A stretch of DNA of 64,000 nt. It comes from Fervidobacterium changbaicum. Its GTDB lineage: Bacteria > Thermotogota > Thermotogae > Thermotogales > Fervidobacteriaceae. Every line of letters begins with the position of its first letter. Positions within the stretch are counted from its first letter, which is position 1. A program made the translations under genes and the position numbers. Shown here one piece after another: positions 54,803 to 63,954 of the stretch. The stretch spans positions 1,674,001 through 1,738,000 of the forward strand of contig NZ_CP026721.1 of NCBI RefSeq assembly GCF_004117075.1, in the 5' to 3' direction. The notes beneath the pieces are model-generated. The model worked only from the letters and a program-made list of their open reading frames with translations. It was not told where the DNA came from and did no database searches.

Positions 54803-56753
54803 CTTGTTTCCCCCCATCTTTAACATTTTCCTCTACCTTTTTACCGATCAACTTGTACAATTTCAGCTTTTCACTTTTCCCTTTAACAGCAAACTCACCG
54901 AGATATTCAAATAAAAATCTATCCGTACGCCGTACAATTTCCTCTGATACTATAACCTCAGCATCGACTTCTCGTGTGAGGTGTTCGATTCTTGAAGCTG
55001 TGTTTACTGTATCTCCGATGCACGTGTAGTCCATCCTAAAAGGTGCTCCAATATTCCCAACAATTGCTGGTCCATAATGTATGCCGATTCCACTATCAAG
55101 GCTGAATCCGTATTCTTTGTTCAGCTCTTTCAAAGCATTTCTCATATCAAGTGCACAAGAAAGTGCGCGTTCAATATCATTTTCGTAAGAAATCGGAGCC
55201 CCAAAGATAGCCATTATCGCATCCCCTATAAATTTATCGATCGTCCCGTCGTACTTGTATCGGATAATCTCGCTCATTCTTGTCAGATAAATGTTGAGAA
55301 ATGCAACCACTTCCTCTGGTTTCATACGTTCCGACCTGCTCGTAAATCCCTTTATATCTGAAAACAAAACAACAACATTTCTCGTTTCTCCTCCAAGCTT
55401 AAGCTCTCCTCTAGTTATTAATTCTTCGGCAACTTTATCTGGAACGTACCTGTAAAGGAACTCTTTCATCTTCCTTTTCTCAGCACTTTCCGACAAAAAA
55501 TCGCCAACTAACTTAACCGAACCGACCACAATGTATCCGAGCACCGGGTAGAACGTAGTAACATAAATACGGTTCAAAAATAGAACATATGAAATAGCGA
55601 TAAAAAGAATAGGTATCGACGGGATTACGACATTAATAAGTTTCCTTTTGAAGTTCGATAGAACTCCGAGCAAAGTCATCAAAGCAATTACCAATAGACT
55701 ATTGTAAAAAGGTGAAGGTAGTTTTAGAAAATCACTCCTCAGTATATTTTCAATAGCCGTTGCATGGACAAAAACACCTGCTTCCTCGTTGGAAAACGGT
55801 GTTATCCTCAAATCATAAAGTCCTTTAGCGGTTGCAGTGTAACCCACCAACACGACTTTGTCTTTGAACGTTCCTCTTTCGAATCTTCCAGTTATTACAT
55901 CATAGAACGGGATTTCCTTGAAAATATTTGAAGACTTACCGTAATACCAAAGGTGCATGTATCCAGAATTATCAAAAGGCACCTCTTTCCCATTTAATAT
56001 TACAACGCGTTTAGAAAAATCCAGCAACACTTCTTCGGGTTTTGCTCCGAGGTATATAGCACAGGCTATAACGTTCATATGTGGTAGAATACCCGAAGAA
56101 ATCCCATTCTCCCTTGCCCATTCTTCAACGATCAACAGTGGCATCCTTCTAACTATTCCATCAGCATCGAGTGTTCCGATCTCGTACGTGGCGCTGTAAG
56201 CTGCCATAGCAAAAGGCTCGTACACGGGGCGTATTTTGTAAACTGTGAAAGGTTTCATGAGCAAAAGTTCTCTAAAATTAATCATCTTGTAGGCATAATC
56301 AAGGTACGTTCTGTTCTGCTCTATTCTCTCTCTCAGCTTTTTGTTGAAAAGTTCGTAAGTTTCTTTTTCATTTATCAAATACGTACCGAGCACCACATTA
56401 CCATACATGAGTAGAGTACTTGCGAAATAAGCATCTGTATTTTCATCCATAGGTTCTGTGAAAGAAACATCGAATGCTACAACTTTTGCACCATCTTCAA
56501 AAACTTTTTGGAGCAACTTTCCGTAAACATCGCGGTTCCAAGGCCATGTATCTCCTTCTACCTCCAGAGTGCTAAGTGAATATTCATCGATTCCAACAAC
56601 CACAACATGGGGTGAAATACCAGCTGCACCACGCATTTTGTAAAACAAATCTGAAATCTTGAGGTCCAGAACTTCCGTCATTTCGAATTTGAACATGATG
56701 GCCCAAATCATGAAGAATGTCAGCGCTATATTCAGAATATGTATCTTTTTCAT
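54786..56753 (-). CDS. CHASE2-domain class III adenylate/guanylate cyclase
   Basis: A 655-residue membrane cyclase: N-terminal TM (about 8-23), an extracytoplasmic CHASE2 domain (about 30-340), three TM helices (about 350-418) and a cytoplasmic class III cyclase domain (about 455-630). Metal-binding Asp466 (FSDIKGFTS) and Asp511, base-selecting Lys507 (TIDKFIGD) and YTCIGD, and transition-state Asn584 and Arg588 (DTVNTASR) are present. The set favours adenylate cyclase activity. It heads the operon that ends with the GAF-HD-GYP gene. Confidence 0.92.
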   Translation of the reverse strand: MKKIHILNIALTFFMIWAIMFKFEMTEVLDLKISDLFYKMRGAAGISPHVVVVGIDEYSLSTLEVEGDTWPWNRDVYGKLLQKVFEDGAKVVAFDVSFTEPMDENTDAYFASTLLMYGNVVLGTYLINEKETYELFNKKLRERIEQNRTYLDYAYKMINFRELLLMKPFTVYKIRPVYEPFAMAAYSATYEIGTLDADGIVRRMPLLIVEEWARENGISSGILPHMNVIACAIYLGAKPEEVLLDFSKRVVILNGKEVPFDNSGYMHLWYYGKSSNIFKEIPFYDVITGRFERGTFKDKVVLVGYTATAKGLYDLRITPFSNEEAGVFVHATAIENILRSDFLKLPSPFYNSLLVIALMTLLGVLSNFKRKLINVVIPSIPILFIAISYVLFLNRIYVTTFYPVLGYIVVGSVKLVGDFLSESAEKRKMKEFLYRYVPDKVAEELITRGELKLGGETRNVVVLFSDIKGFTSRSERMKPEEVVAFLNIYLTRMSEIIRYKYDGTIDKFIGDAIMAIFGAPISYENDIERALSCALDMRNALKELNKEYGFSLDSGIGIHYGPAIVGNIGAPFRMDYTCIGDTVNTASRIEHLTREVDAEVIVSEEIVRRTDRFLFEYLGEFAVKGKSEKLKLYKLIGKKVEENVKDGGKQVEELR

Positions 56754-56905
56754 ATATCCTCCTTTGACTCGATCTCCAAAAAACAGTTGCCCGTTCCAAA
56801 AAATAGATTTATCTAGTATAATTCTATCAGAGCACTCTATAAATTAGACCATAAAATTGTTAAAATCGTTGAATTATATAAAAACTTAAAAGGAGGTACC
56901 TTTAT

Positions 56906-57316
56906 ATGAAAAGCTACACTGAATACCTTTGGTTCAACACAAGCAAGAAGAGGGAACTCGTTTACATAACAGATAAGATACAAGAAATTGTAGAAAAAAG
57001 TGGCATCAAGGAAGGTTTCTGCCTTGTGTCAGCGATGCATATAACCGCTGGGATAATCGTGAACGACAACGAATCCGGTCTGCATCAAGACATCTGGGAA
57101 TGGCTTGAGAAACTTGCACCGGCGGGTAATTACAAACACCACTGGACTGGAGAAACAAACGGTGACGCACACTTAAAGCGCATCTTAACCCATCACCAAG
57201 TTGTACTTCCGGTTACAAACGGAAAACTTGACCTGGGCCCTTGGGAAGAGATATTCTATGCAGAGTATGACGGACAAAGAAGAAAAAGAGTCGTGGTCAA
57301 AGTCATTGGAGAATAG
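56906..57316 (+). CDS. YjbQ/UPF0047 family protein, second copy
   Basis: A 136-residue paralogue of the gene at 48656. The family blocks differ: [19 protein letters not shown] replaces PHTTCGVTINEHADPS, and [46 protein letters not shown] is retained. AAAGGAGGT precedes ATG 56906. It lies between a divergent cyclase operon and the PAS/AAA+ regulator. Confidence 0.87.
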   Translation: MKSYTEYLWFNTSKKRELVYITDKIQEIVEKSGIKEGFCLVSAMHITAGIIVNDNESGLHQDIWEWLEKLAPAGNYKHHWTGETNGDAHLKRILTHHQVVLPVTNGKLDLGPWEEIFYAEYDGQRRKRVVVKVIGE

Positions 57317-57358
57317 TGCCTGAAACTGCGGGCACACTAAAACCATGGAGATGAGCTG

Positions 57359-59062
57359 ATGGAAAGGATCTATAAGATAGTTCTTGATTCAATTATCGAG
57401 GGAATAATCATCGTCGATAAAGACGCCAAAGTGCTTTATGTAAACAAAAACGCGCAAAAACTTTTGAATTTGCCCTCGGACATTGTCGGGAAAAGAGTCG
57501 ATGAGGTTGTTAAAAACACCCGTTTACACATCGTTGTCCAGACTGGAATCCCCGAAATCGACCAAGTCCAACACACCGAGAATGCAGTAATCATCACCTC
57601 AAGAATACCAATCAAAGATGAAAATGGAAGAATCTTAGGTGCCGTTGCGGTCTTTAGGGATATAACAAGTATAAGAAAACTTGCTGAAGAAATTACCAAC
57701 TTAAAGGAAATCGAAGCTCAGCTCAAAGCAATAATTGACTCTACAAATGATGCGATAAGCGTTGCCGATGAGAACGGTATAGTAAGACTCGTTAACAAAG
57801 CTTATACAAAGATCACAGGTTACTCACCCGAAGATGTCATAGGCAAGCCTGCAACGGTTGACATTGCCGAAGGTGAGAGCATACACATGCTCATCGCAAA
57901 ACTCAGACAACCGATCTACAACGCTCGACTAAAGGTTGGACCAGCGAAGAAAGAGGTTATCGTGAACGCTACCCCGTTGTTTGTGAAGGGCAAATTCAAA
58001 GGTAGCGTTGCGGTGGTTCACGACGTTTCCGAAATTTTGAAACTAACCAACGAACTTGAAGAAGTAAAAAGGTTGATCAGGCACATGCGAGCTCAGTACA
58101 CCTTTGATGACATCATTGGGGAAAGCAGGCTCATACAAATTGCGAAAGAGCAGGCAAAAAAGGTTGCGCAAACTCCGGCGACCGTTTTACTCAGAGGGGA
58201 AAGTGGCACAGGTAAGGAATTGTTCGCACATGCAATTCACAACGCAAGCCCGAGGAGAAACAAGCCGTTTGTCAGTGTGAACTGCGCAGCGATACCGGAA
58301 ACAATTTTGGAATCCGAATTGTTTGGTTACGAGGAAGGCTCTTTCACAGGCGCACTCCACGGTGGTAAAAAGGGGCTTGTTGAAGAGGCAGACGGTGGCA
58401 CTTTGTTCCTTGACGAAGTTGGGAAACTTCCACTTTCTTTGCAGCCCAAGTTGTTGAGGTTCATCGAAACAAAAGAGTTTGTTCCTGTCGGCGGGAGAAA
58501 CGTCAGAAAAGTTGATGTAAGGATTATAGCGGCAACGAACATGGAACTTGAGAAGATGGTGAGAAACGGCGAGTTTTTACCAGACCTATACTTTAGGCTC
58601 AACGTCTTTCCGATATATTTACCAGCCTTAAAAGATAGAAAAGAAGACATTCCGAAATTGGCAATTCATATAGTCAAAAAACTCAATCAACAATACGGCA
58701 GGATGGTGGAAGGTATCAGTCCTGGGGTTATCAAATACATAGTTTCAAGAGATTGGCCAGGGAACGTAAGAGAACTTGAGAACTTCCTTGGTAGAGTCAT
58801 GATAAACATGGGACCAGAGGAAAGGTACATCGACTTAAAACACCTTCCGGATGACAGCGGCGCGAAAGCGGAGAAGAAAGAAGCAGAATTTACCGATTTG
58901 GGCGAAAAACCGCTGAAAGATATGGTTGAAGAGTACGAAAAAAAGGTCATCACTGCGGCGTTAAAACAATCCGGCGGTGACAAAGTCAAAGCGGCAAAGA
59001 TGCTTGATATCAGTGTCAGGACGTTGTACTACAAAATGGAACGGTACGGAATAGAAGACTGA
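57359..59062 (+). CDS. PAS-domain sigma-54-type transcriptional activator
   Basis: A 567-residue protein: two PAS domains (about 5-105 and 122-228), AAA+ enhancer-binding-protein domain (about 250-480) with Walker A GESGTGKE (280-287), Walker B TLFLDE (348-353), the sigma-54-contact loop GSFTGA (327-332, variant of GAFTGA) and the Arg fingers, and a C-terminal Fis-type HTH (about 525-567, AAKMLDISVRTLYYKMERYG). It has no receiver domain. Signals are probably small ligands. Whether this organism has rpoN cannot be seen here. Confidence 0.9.
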   Translation: MERIYKIVLDSIIEGIIIVDKDAKVLYVNKNAQKLLNLPSDIVGKRVDEVVKNTRLHIVVQTGIPEIDQVQHTENAVIITSRIPIKDENGRILGAVAVFRDITSIRKLAEEITNLKEIEAQLKAIIDSTNDAISVADENGIVRLVNKAYTKITGYSPEDVIGKPATVDIAEGESIHMLIAKLRQPIYNARLKVGPAKKEVIVNATPLFVKGKFKGSVAVVHDVSEILKLTNELEEVKRLIRHMRAQYTFDDIIGESRLIQIAKEQAKKVAQTPATVLLRGESGTGKELFAHAIHNASPRRNKPFVSVNCAAIPETILESELFGYEEGSFTGALHGGKKGLVEEADGGTLFLDEVGKLPLSLQPKLLRFIETKEFVPVGGRNVRKVDVRIIAATNMELEKMVRNGEFLPDLYFRLNVFPIYLPALKDRKEDIPKLAIHIVKKLNQQYGRMVEGISPGVIKYIVSRDWPGNVRELENFLGRVMINMGPEERYIDLKHLPDDSGAKAEKKEAEFTDLGEKPLKDMVEEYEKKVITAALKQSGGDKVKAAKMLDISVRTLYYKMERYGIED

Positions 59063-59089
59063 AGTACCGTCAGAGAGGAGTGGACAACT

Positions 59090-60181
59090 TTGGAGAACCT
59101 TTATCCCATGCTCGTGATATTCTCTTATTCGCTTGTTTTAAACTCGATGCCGCCACTACTGAGTTCTTTTAGAGAACTGTTCGATATATCAATAGCTGTC
59201 TCTTCGCTTCTACCGTTCTTTTCACTTGCAGGAACGGTCATTTCGAATATCTTCACTGGGCTCTACCTTGGAAGGCTGGGAATTAAGCGTGCCTTACTTA
59301 TCGGCTACACATTGACGATTACAGGTTCTTTGATAGTTGCGTTCTCAGGTAATTATTTACTTTCCATGCTCGGTTTGTTCGTATTCGGCCTTTCAACGGG
59401 ATTTGGTTTCACAAGTTCCACAACACTTCTTGCGCAAGCCAAGAATGCGAACTTTGGCTTTTTTCATGGTGCGTACGGACTTGGAGGAGTGATTGCACCC
59501 CTTTGCATAACGTGGGCAACAAAATACCTTGGTGATTTCAGGAACGTGTATTTGATATATACTATTCTGTTCTTAACCCTTGGAATATACACAATTTTGA
59601 AACACTTCCCGGCTTTACACAACCAGCAAGGTGGGTTCTCATTGAGGGGCATAGTGGATGCGTTCAAGGACGGCAATTTTTCAACGTTCTTGCTGCTTCT
59701 TATATTTTACTCATCCGTTGAAATAGGTGTCATCACTTGGGCTGGAACGATAATGAAAGAGCGCATATTGTCAACGTACATGGCGTACGCCCTATTTTGG
59801 GTGACATTCACGGTGAGTAGGTTTATAACAAATACTATCCAGAAGGCTATCCCCAATTTATTGCGAACAAATGTGCTGATTTTAGTCTTCACTATAGCGC
59901 TGTTATTTATTTTTAGAAATCCACTTTTCTTCGTCTTTTCGGGCTTTTTCTTTGGACCACTTTTCCCTTACGTGCAAAAATGCGCACTTGGGAAAATTCA
60001 AAAAGACCACGTTACGCTCTTCAACGGTGCAACGTACGCGTTCACCTCACTTGGAGGTAGTGTAGTGAGCATGCTGTTGGGGGTAATCATAGAAAAGAAC
60101 ATATCTTTCTCACTCGTTGTACCGTTGATTATACTACTTGGCATGGGGTACATAAGCTTTAAAACAGCTAAAGTGCGATGA
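59090..60181 (+). CDS. Major facilitator superfamily transporter
   Basis: A 363-residue protein with about 11-12 TM helices and MFS-type loops (GLYLGRLGIKRALLIG, GLSTGFGFTSSTTLLAQA). The substrate is unknown. TTG 59090 follows AGAGAGGAGTGGACAACT. It lies 27 bases downstream of the sigma-54 activator gene and may be in the same transcript. Confidence 0.82.
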   Translation: MENLYPMLVIFSYSLVLNSMPPLLSSFRELFDISIAVSSLLPFFSLAGTVISNIFTGLYLGRLGIKRALLIGYTLTITGSLIVAFSGNYLLSMLGLFVFGLSTGFGFTSSTTLLAQAKNANFGFFHGAYGLGGVIAPLCITWATKYLGDFRNVYLIYTILFLTLGIYTILKHFPALHNQQGGFSLRGIVDAFKDGNFSTFLLLLIFYSSVEIGVITWAGTIMKERILSTYMAYALFWVTFTVSRFITNTIQKAIPNLLRTNVLILVFTIALLFIFRNPLFFVFSGFFFGPLFPYVQKCALGKIQKDHVTLFNGATYAFTSLGGSVVSMLLGVIIEKNISFSLVVPLIILLGMGYISFKTAKVR

Positions 60182-60214
60182 AAAAAGCCTGGGCGCAAAG
60201 CCCAGGCTTTTTTT
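60181..60214. terminator. Bidirectional terminator
   Basis: AAAAAAGCCTGGGC-GCAAA-GCCCAGGCTTTTTTT between the MFS gene and the convergent lipoprotein gene. Confidence 0.93.
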
Positions 60215-60225
60215 GAAAACATAAA

Positions 60226-60840
60226 TTACTTTTCGTTTATTATTTCGAGCTTTGCAATCACTGGAGCTTTTGTTGCTGGTATGTTGAGTTTGACATAAAT
60301 TTCATCTTTTGAACGTTCTAATCCTTTCTGCCCGCGTCCCTTGCCCACACCAACGAGCCATCCACCTGCCAAGAGTATTTGGCTTGGATTGATATCCTGC
60401 ACGGCAAAAGTTGAGAGTCTGTCTTTCAGCCACACTTGGAAATATGGTGTATCGCCGTAGCCGTATGCGTAGAACATAAGATTCCCATCAGCTGTTCTGA
60501 AGAGTGCTACATCTTTAACGTTCTTCTTTTGTAGTCTTATAGTTACGTTCTTTCCATCGAAATCAACCGACTGCACATCAAATATTCTTGTAACAGGTTC
60601 GTCAAATGAATAATTATTTACAGCATTGATCTTCGCTTCAATGTAGACTCCGCTCTTATCCGCCTTCATTGGGAACCCGTTTATCTTGCCATCGACAAAT
60701 AGGTTATTGCCGTACGGATCAACTATATTAACTGGAGTTCTTTCTTTCGGTGCATTGGAATTAGCGGGACTGAAAAGGTTACAGCTTGATAGTACGATTA
60801 AAATTGAAACAACGGCGATTAAAAACAGATGTTTTCTCAT
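60226..60840 (-). CDS. Putative lipoprotein of unknown function
   Basis: A 204-residue protein with a lipoprotein signal (VLSSC, Cys20). The mature part has short strands and a Gly-rich stretch (GGWLVGVGKGRGQKG). AGAGGTGA supports ATG 60840. It lies 30 bases after the secreted propeller gene (60871-63582) and is probably co-expressed with it. Confidence 0.75.
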   Translation of the reverse strand: MRKHLFLIAVVSILIVLSSCNLFSPANSNAPKERTPVNIVDPYGNNLFVDGKINGFPMKADKSGVYIEAKINAVNNYSFDEPVTRIFDVQSVDFDGKNVTIRLQKKNVKDVALFRTADGNLMFYAYGYGDTPYFQVWLKDRLSTFAVQDINPSQILLAGGWLVGVGKGRGQKGLERSKDEIYVKLNIPATKAPVIAKLEIINEK

Positions 60841-60870
60841 AACGTTCACCTCTCTTCCCTATTCAAGGAA

Positions 60871-63582
60871 TCACTGGAATACATCGGCCGGAGCGATAGC
60901 AAATCCGAACATCGTCGTGAAGATATAAAGGTCAGATGCGTCAACATTGTTGGTCGAATCAGTTAAGTATCCAACCTTGTAGCTGTAAACATTTGGATAC
61001 GGTGGTGTGTAGTCTTGGCGTGGACCAATGTTGAAAACCATTTCCGTGCCGGTTACGGTTGTTCCAAGTCTGGTAACAAACATATTCCAGTCGTTGATAT
61101 CCACATCTAAGTCGTTGTCGAAATCACCGAGAATATATAAGAACTTACCTGCTTTGTAAACCCTCTTTGCGGTTAGATAATCTGGATCCACCATTCCACC
61201 CTGAAGTTGTGCATATCCATACAAATCAAAGTATTGCTCGTATGGGTCACTTGCACTGCCAGTAAACGTGGCTTTGTCTGGGAACATAAGGTTGAGCGCA
61301 ATTGTCGCAACCCTTGTTGTACCAGAAAGGGGTGGGTTGAAGTTTTGCAAGACTATCTCTAGCTTATTGGGTGATACTCTACTAAGTGAATCTACTTTTG
61401 TGACGTTAGCAGAGTAGTTTTCAAACTCAATCCTACTTATTGTAACACCAAGCTTAGTCTCCAGTCTCATAGCTTCAGCTACTGAATTAGTAGCTGCATC
61501 TAAAAATAGGAAGGCTTTAGTTGGACCATACGCAAACTCTGGAACTAAGAGAGTTACGGTGGCGTTGAGTTGAGCGTAGAATATTTCAACATATCCTGGT
61601 CCCTTTAACGGTAGTTGGATACTGTCTTTATAATAGTAAGTTTGTCTGTCATAGCCTGTGGACGCGTCTGGATTCCATTGATAAACGTTCCATTTATAAG
61701 CATAGAACACTTGCCCACCTTGTACTGGACTTGAGTTTATCGTGACCTTGGCATTATTTGGGTTGTTTATGAATTTACCGTAGTTAAATGTTGTGTTTAC
61801 AACTGTCGTACCTTCTGAATTTGCGCTGAGTGGATACCTGTGGTAAATGAAGTATGTATAACTTGCATCTGTGTAGAGTTCCACCCTTCTGTCGTTGAAT
61901 CTGAACGTCAAAGTTGCCGGGTTGTCACCTTGTGCACCTTCGTAATTATTTGGAGCGCCTGTTCTCCAGAACCTGAAGGTAAACGTGGAGTCCTTCGTTG
62001 GTTGTGTACTAACACCACGCACGTTAACGTATCTACCAAGTAGTAATCTAGCAGTTGTTGGTGTTGAGAACTCGACAACGGCTGATTGAACACCTGGGAT
62101 ACCTTGAAGAATAGAAGCAGGATTTGTTTCGTTCGTTCTTAAATTCCTGAATACTGTAGGTGGGCTATTATCGTCATTCACGATGGTCGCATCGTAAAGC
62201 AAACCATAAACGGGGCTTGATATCGAACCTGAAAGTAGAGAACTTGAAAGTTCTTTGCCGTAGTAACCTTCTCTTGCTATCAAATAAATTCTCGAGCTAA
62301 AGCCTATAGAAGTTCGGTCAATGAAACCTGTATTAAACGAGTTTTGACCGTACTTTGCCCAAATACCGTAGAGGCCACGTGCATCGAACTGCCATGCGTA
62401 CACGGTTCCATCATTTGCCGCTACGGTGAAATAGTAATTCTCGGACATAAGAGCACCCAACGGTGCGATATTCACAGCACCACTGATTGGTATTGAGCTT
62501 GGAATGTTGTACTGCCATACTAAGTTAAACTGTCCGCTTGTTAAGTTATACGAAAGTATGCTTACCTTTCCGTTTCCATACGAAGATGATGGCACAATTA
62601 GGTATGTTATACCGTCAAGACCTTTTACGATACCTGGTGTTGAGGTGATCTGTTGTCCGATGCTGAATTCTCCTGCTTTTGTCAAACTGGAGTTAAGTGC
62701 TACTACTTTCCCGTTATCTCCAAAGACATAAATAATATCATCACCATCTATTAGCGGTCCAGATGAATTGGCAGCACTCAAGAATGTAACGTGTTGTTCC
62801 GAAGGCGATGTGGATGGATCAATTTTGTAGAGTGTACCTTGGTTGCTCAGTGCATAAACGTGTCCGCTACTACTCATCGCCATAGGTGTTGTAAATTCAC
62901 CACCAAGAGTTATTGAAGAAACTTCAGTTAGGTCATTTTCATATCTTATCGAGAATGTTCCGTTCTGGGTTAGCACGTATACTCGTGTTCTACCTGGATT
63001 GAGCATCGGGGGTGTTTTAATGGGCTGTCCGAGGTTTACTGTAATAGGTGGTGTTACAAAACTGTTATTCACGGTGTCATAAGTTATTCTATACAAAGTA
63101 CCGTTAACTGTGCCAAGGAAAATAACAATTTGGCCTGAGTCAAGGTATGCTGTAAGTCCATAGGATGGACCGTTTATGTTTGTATAATATGCAGTGCCAC
63201 CTGTACTACCTTGTGTGAAATGATGCACTACGAGTCTATTTTGAGCCGTACCCTGAGCAGTGACGTATATCAAGTACCTGTCAGGACCGCTATCAGGTTT
63301 AATAAACACGGGAGGAGCTACGATGTTCGCCACTTGATCAATTTGTCCTTGTTGAATGGTGCCACCTGCCATAGTCAGTGTGAAAAGAGCACCGTCGTTT
63401 GACAGATAAAGCAAGGTTCCACCTTCCAGCGCAATTATACTCGGTCCTGATTTGCCTGGTATCGACCTTGAGAATGTTGGGGCCCATAATCCGCTGATGT
63501 TCAGTGCAGAAAACGTGAACTGCGGCAACAGAACTATTATGAACGTTAACAAGACAACCAAAAGTTTAAATCGCACCTTCAT
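60871..63582 (-). CDS. Large secreted propeller protein with C-terminal dockerin-like segment
   Basis: A 903-residue protein: signal peptide (about 1-26), an N-terminal repeat region with PQQ/beta-propeller-like blades (GGTLLYLSNDGALFTLT, GHVYALSNQGTLYKIDPS, DIIYVFGDNGKVVALN, about 45-430), a middle Ig/cohesin-like part (about 580-790), and a C-terminal EF-hand/dockerin-type repeat (GDFDNDLDVDINDWNMFV...NNVDASDLYIFTTMFG, about 825-895). Cohesin/dockerin-type parts suggest a surface scaffold or adhesin. AAAGGAGGG precedes ATG 63582. Confidence 0.82.
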   Translation of the reverse strand: MKVRFKLLVVLLTFIIVLLPQFTFSALNISGLWAPTFSRSIPGKSGPSIIALEGGTLLYLSNDGALFTLTMAGGTIQQGQIDQVANIVAPPVFIKPDSGPDRYLIYVTAQGTAQNRLVVHHFTQGSTGGTAYYTNINGPSYGLTAYLDSGQIVIFLGTVNGTLYRITYDTVNNSFVTPPITVNLGQPIKTPPMLNPGRTRVYVLTQNGTFSIRYENDLTEVSSITLGGEFTTPMAMSSSGHVYALSNQGTLYKIDPSTSPSEQHVTFLSAANSSGPLIDGDDIIYVFGDNGKVVALNSSLTKAGEFSIGQQITSTPGIVKGLDGITYLIVPSSSYGNGKVSILSYNLTSGQFNLVWQYNIPSSIPISGAVNIAPLGALMSENYYFTVAANDGTVYAWQFDARGLYGIWAKYGQNSFNTGFIDRTSIGFSSRIYLIAREGYYGKELSSSLLSGSISSPVYGLLYDATIVNDDNSPPTVFRNLRTNETNPASILQGIPGVQSAVVEFSTPTTARLLLGRYVNVRGVSTQPTKDSTFTFRFWRTGAPNNYEGAQGDNPATLTFRFNDRRVELYTDASYTYFIYHRYPLSANSEGTTVVNTTFNYGKFINNPNNAKVTINSSPVQGGQVFYAYKWNVYQWNPDASTGYDRQTYYYKDSIQLPLKGPGYVEIFYAQLNATVTLLVPEFAYGPTKAFLFLDAATNSVAEAMRLETKLGVTISRIEFENYSANVTKVDSLSRVSPNKLEIVLQNFNPPLSGTTRVATIALNLMFPDKATFTGSASDPYEQYFDLYGYAQLQGGMVDPDYLTAKRVYKAGKFLYILGDFDNDLDVDINDWNMFVTRLGTTVTGTEMVFNIGPRQDYTPPYPNVYSYKVGYLTDSTNNVDASDLYIFTTMFGFAIAPADVFQ

Positions 63583-63738
63583 ACACCGTACCCTCCTTTC
63601 TCACATGCTTATTAATCGTTACATCCAAACGTCAGAGAACCTGAAAGTTTTGGGCTGAGTTGGAGCTCATTCCGAACTACCGCGTATCTGAAGCAAGAAA
63701 CACGAGAACGTTTTTTTGCACACTAGCTTTACAAGACT

Positions 63739-63756
63739 TTCATATGTCACCTCCTA
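63739..63756 (-). other. Ribosome-binding site plus four-codon ORF
   Basis: On the minus strand GGAGGTGACATATG is followed by AAA GTC TTG TAA. It could be a leader peptide for the propeller gene or a remnant of a gene disrupted when the IS110 element arrived. Confidence 0.3.
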
Positions 63757-63789
63757 CATAAAAATATGGTATAAATAATTTAGCTTAAA

Positions 63790-63954
63790 AAAATTGAGGG
63801 CAGGACAACTTATGTCACCTTGGCTTTTAAGCCATTTAAGGAGTCTGTTGCCTGCCTTTAACCATGATTAGTTGGTTGGGCTTTCAGCCCTCGTCAGCAT
63901 GGAGGATTGGTTCAGCAGGCTCCCTGCCCTCATCATTCGAAAGGAGGATTTTTC
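63790..63954 (+). ncRNA. Candidate bridge RNA of the IS110 element
   Basis: Structured region: GAGGGCAGG (63796-63804) can pair with CCTGCCCTC (63923-63931) or, over six bases, with CCTGCC (63851-63856). Internal hairpins are GGCTT-TT-AAGCC (63822-63833) and GGGCT-TTC-AGCCC (63878-63890). Two loop regions (about 63806-63850 and 63891-63922) could be target- and donor-binding loops as in IS621. The region lies between left end and recombinase start, as expected. Confidence 0.6.
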
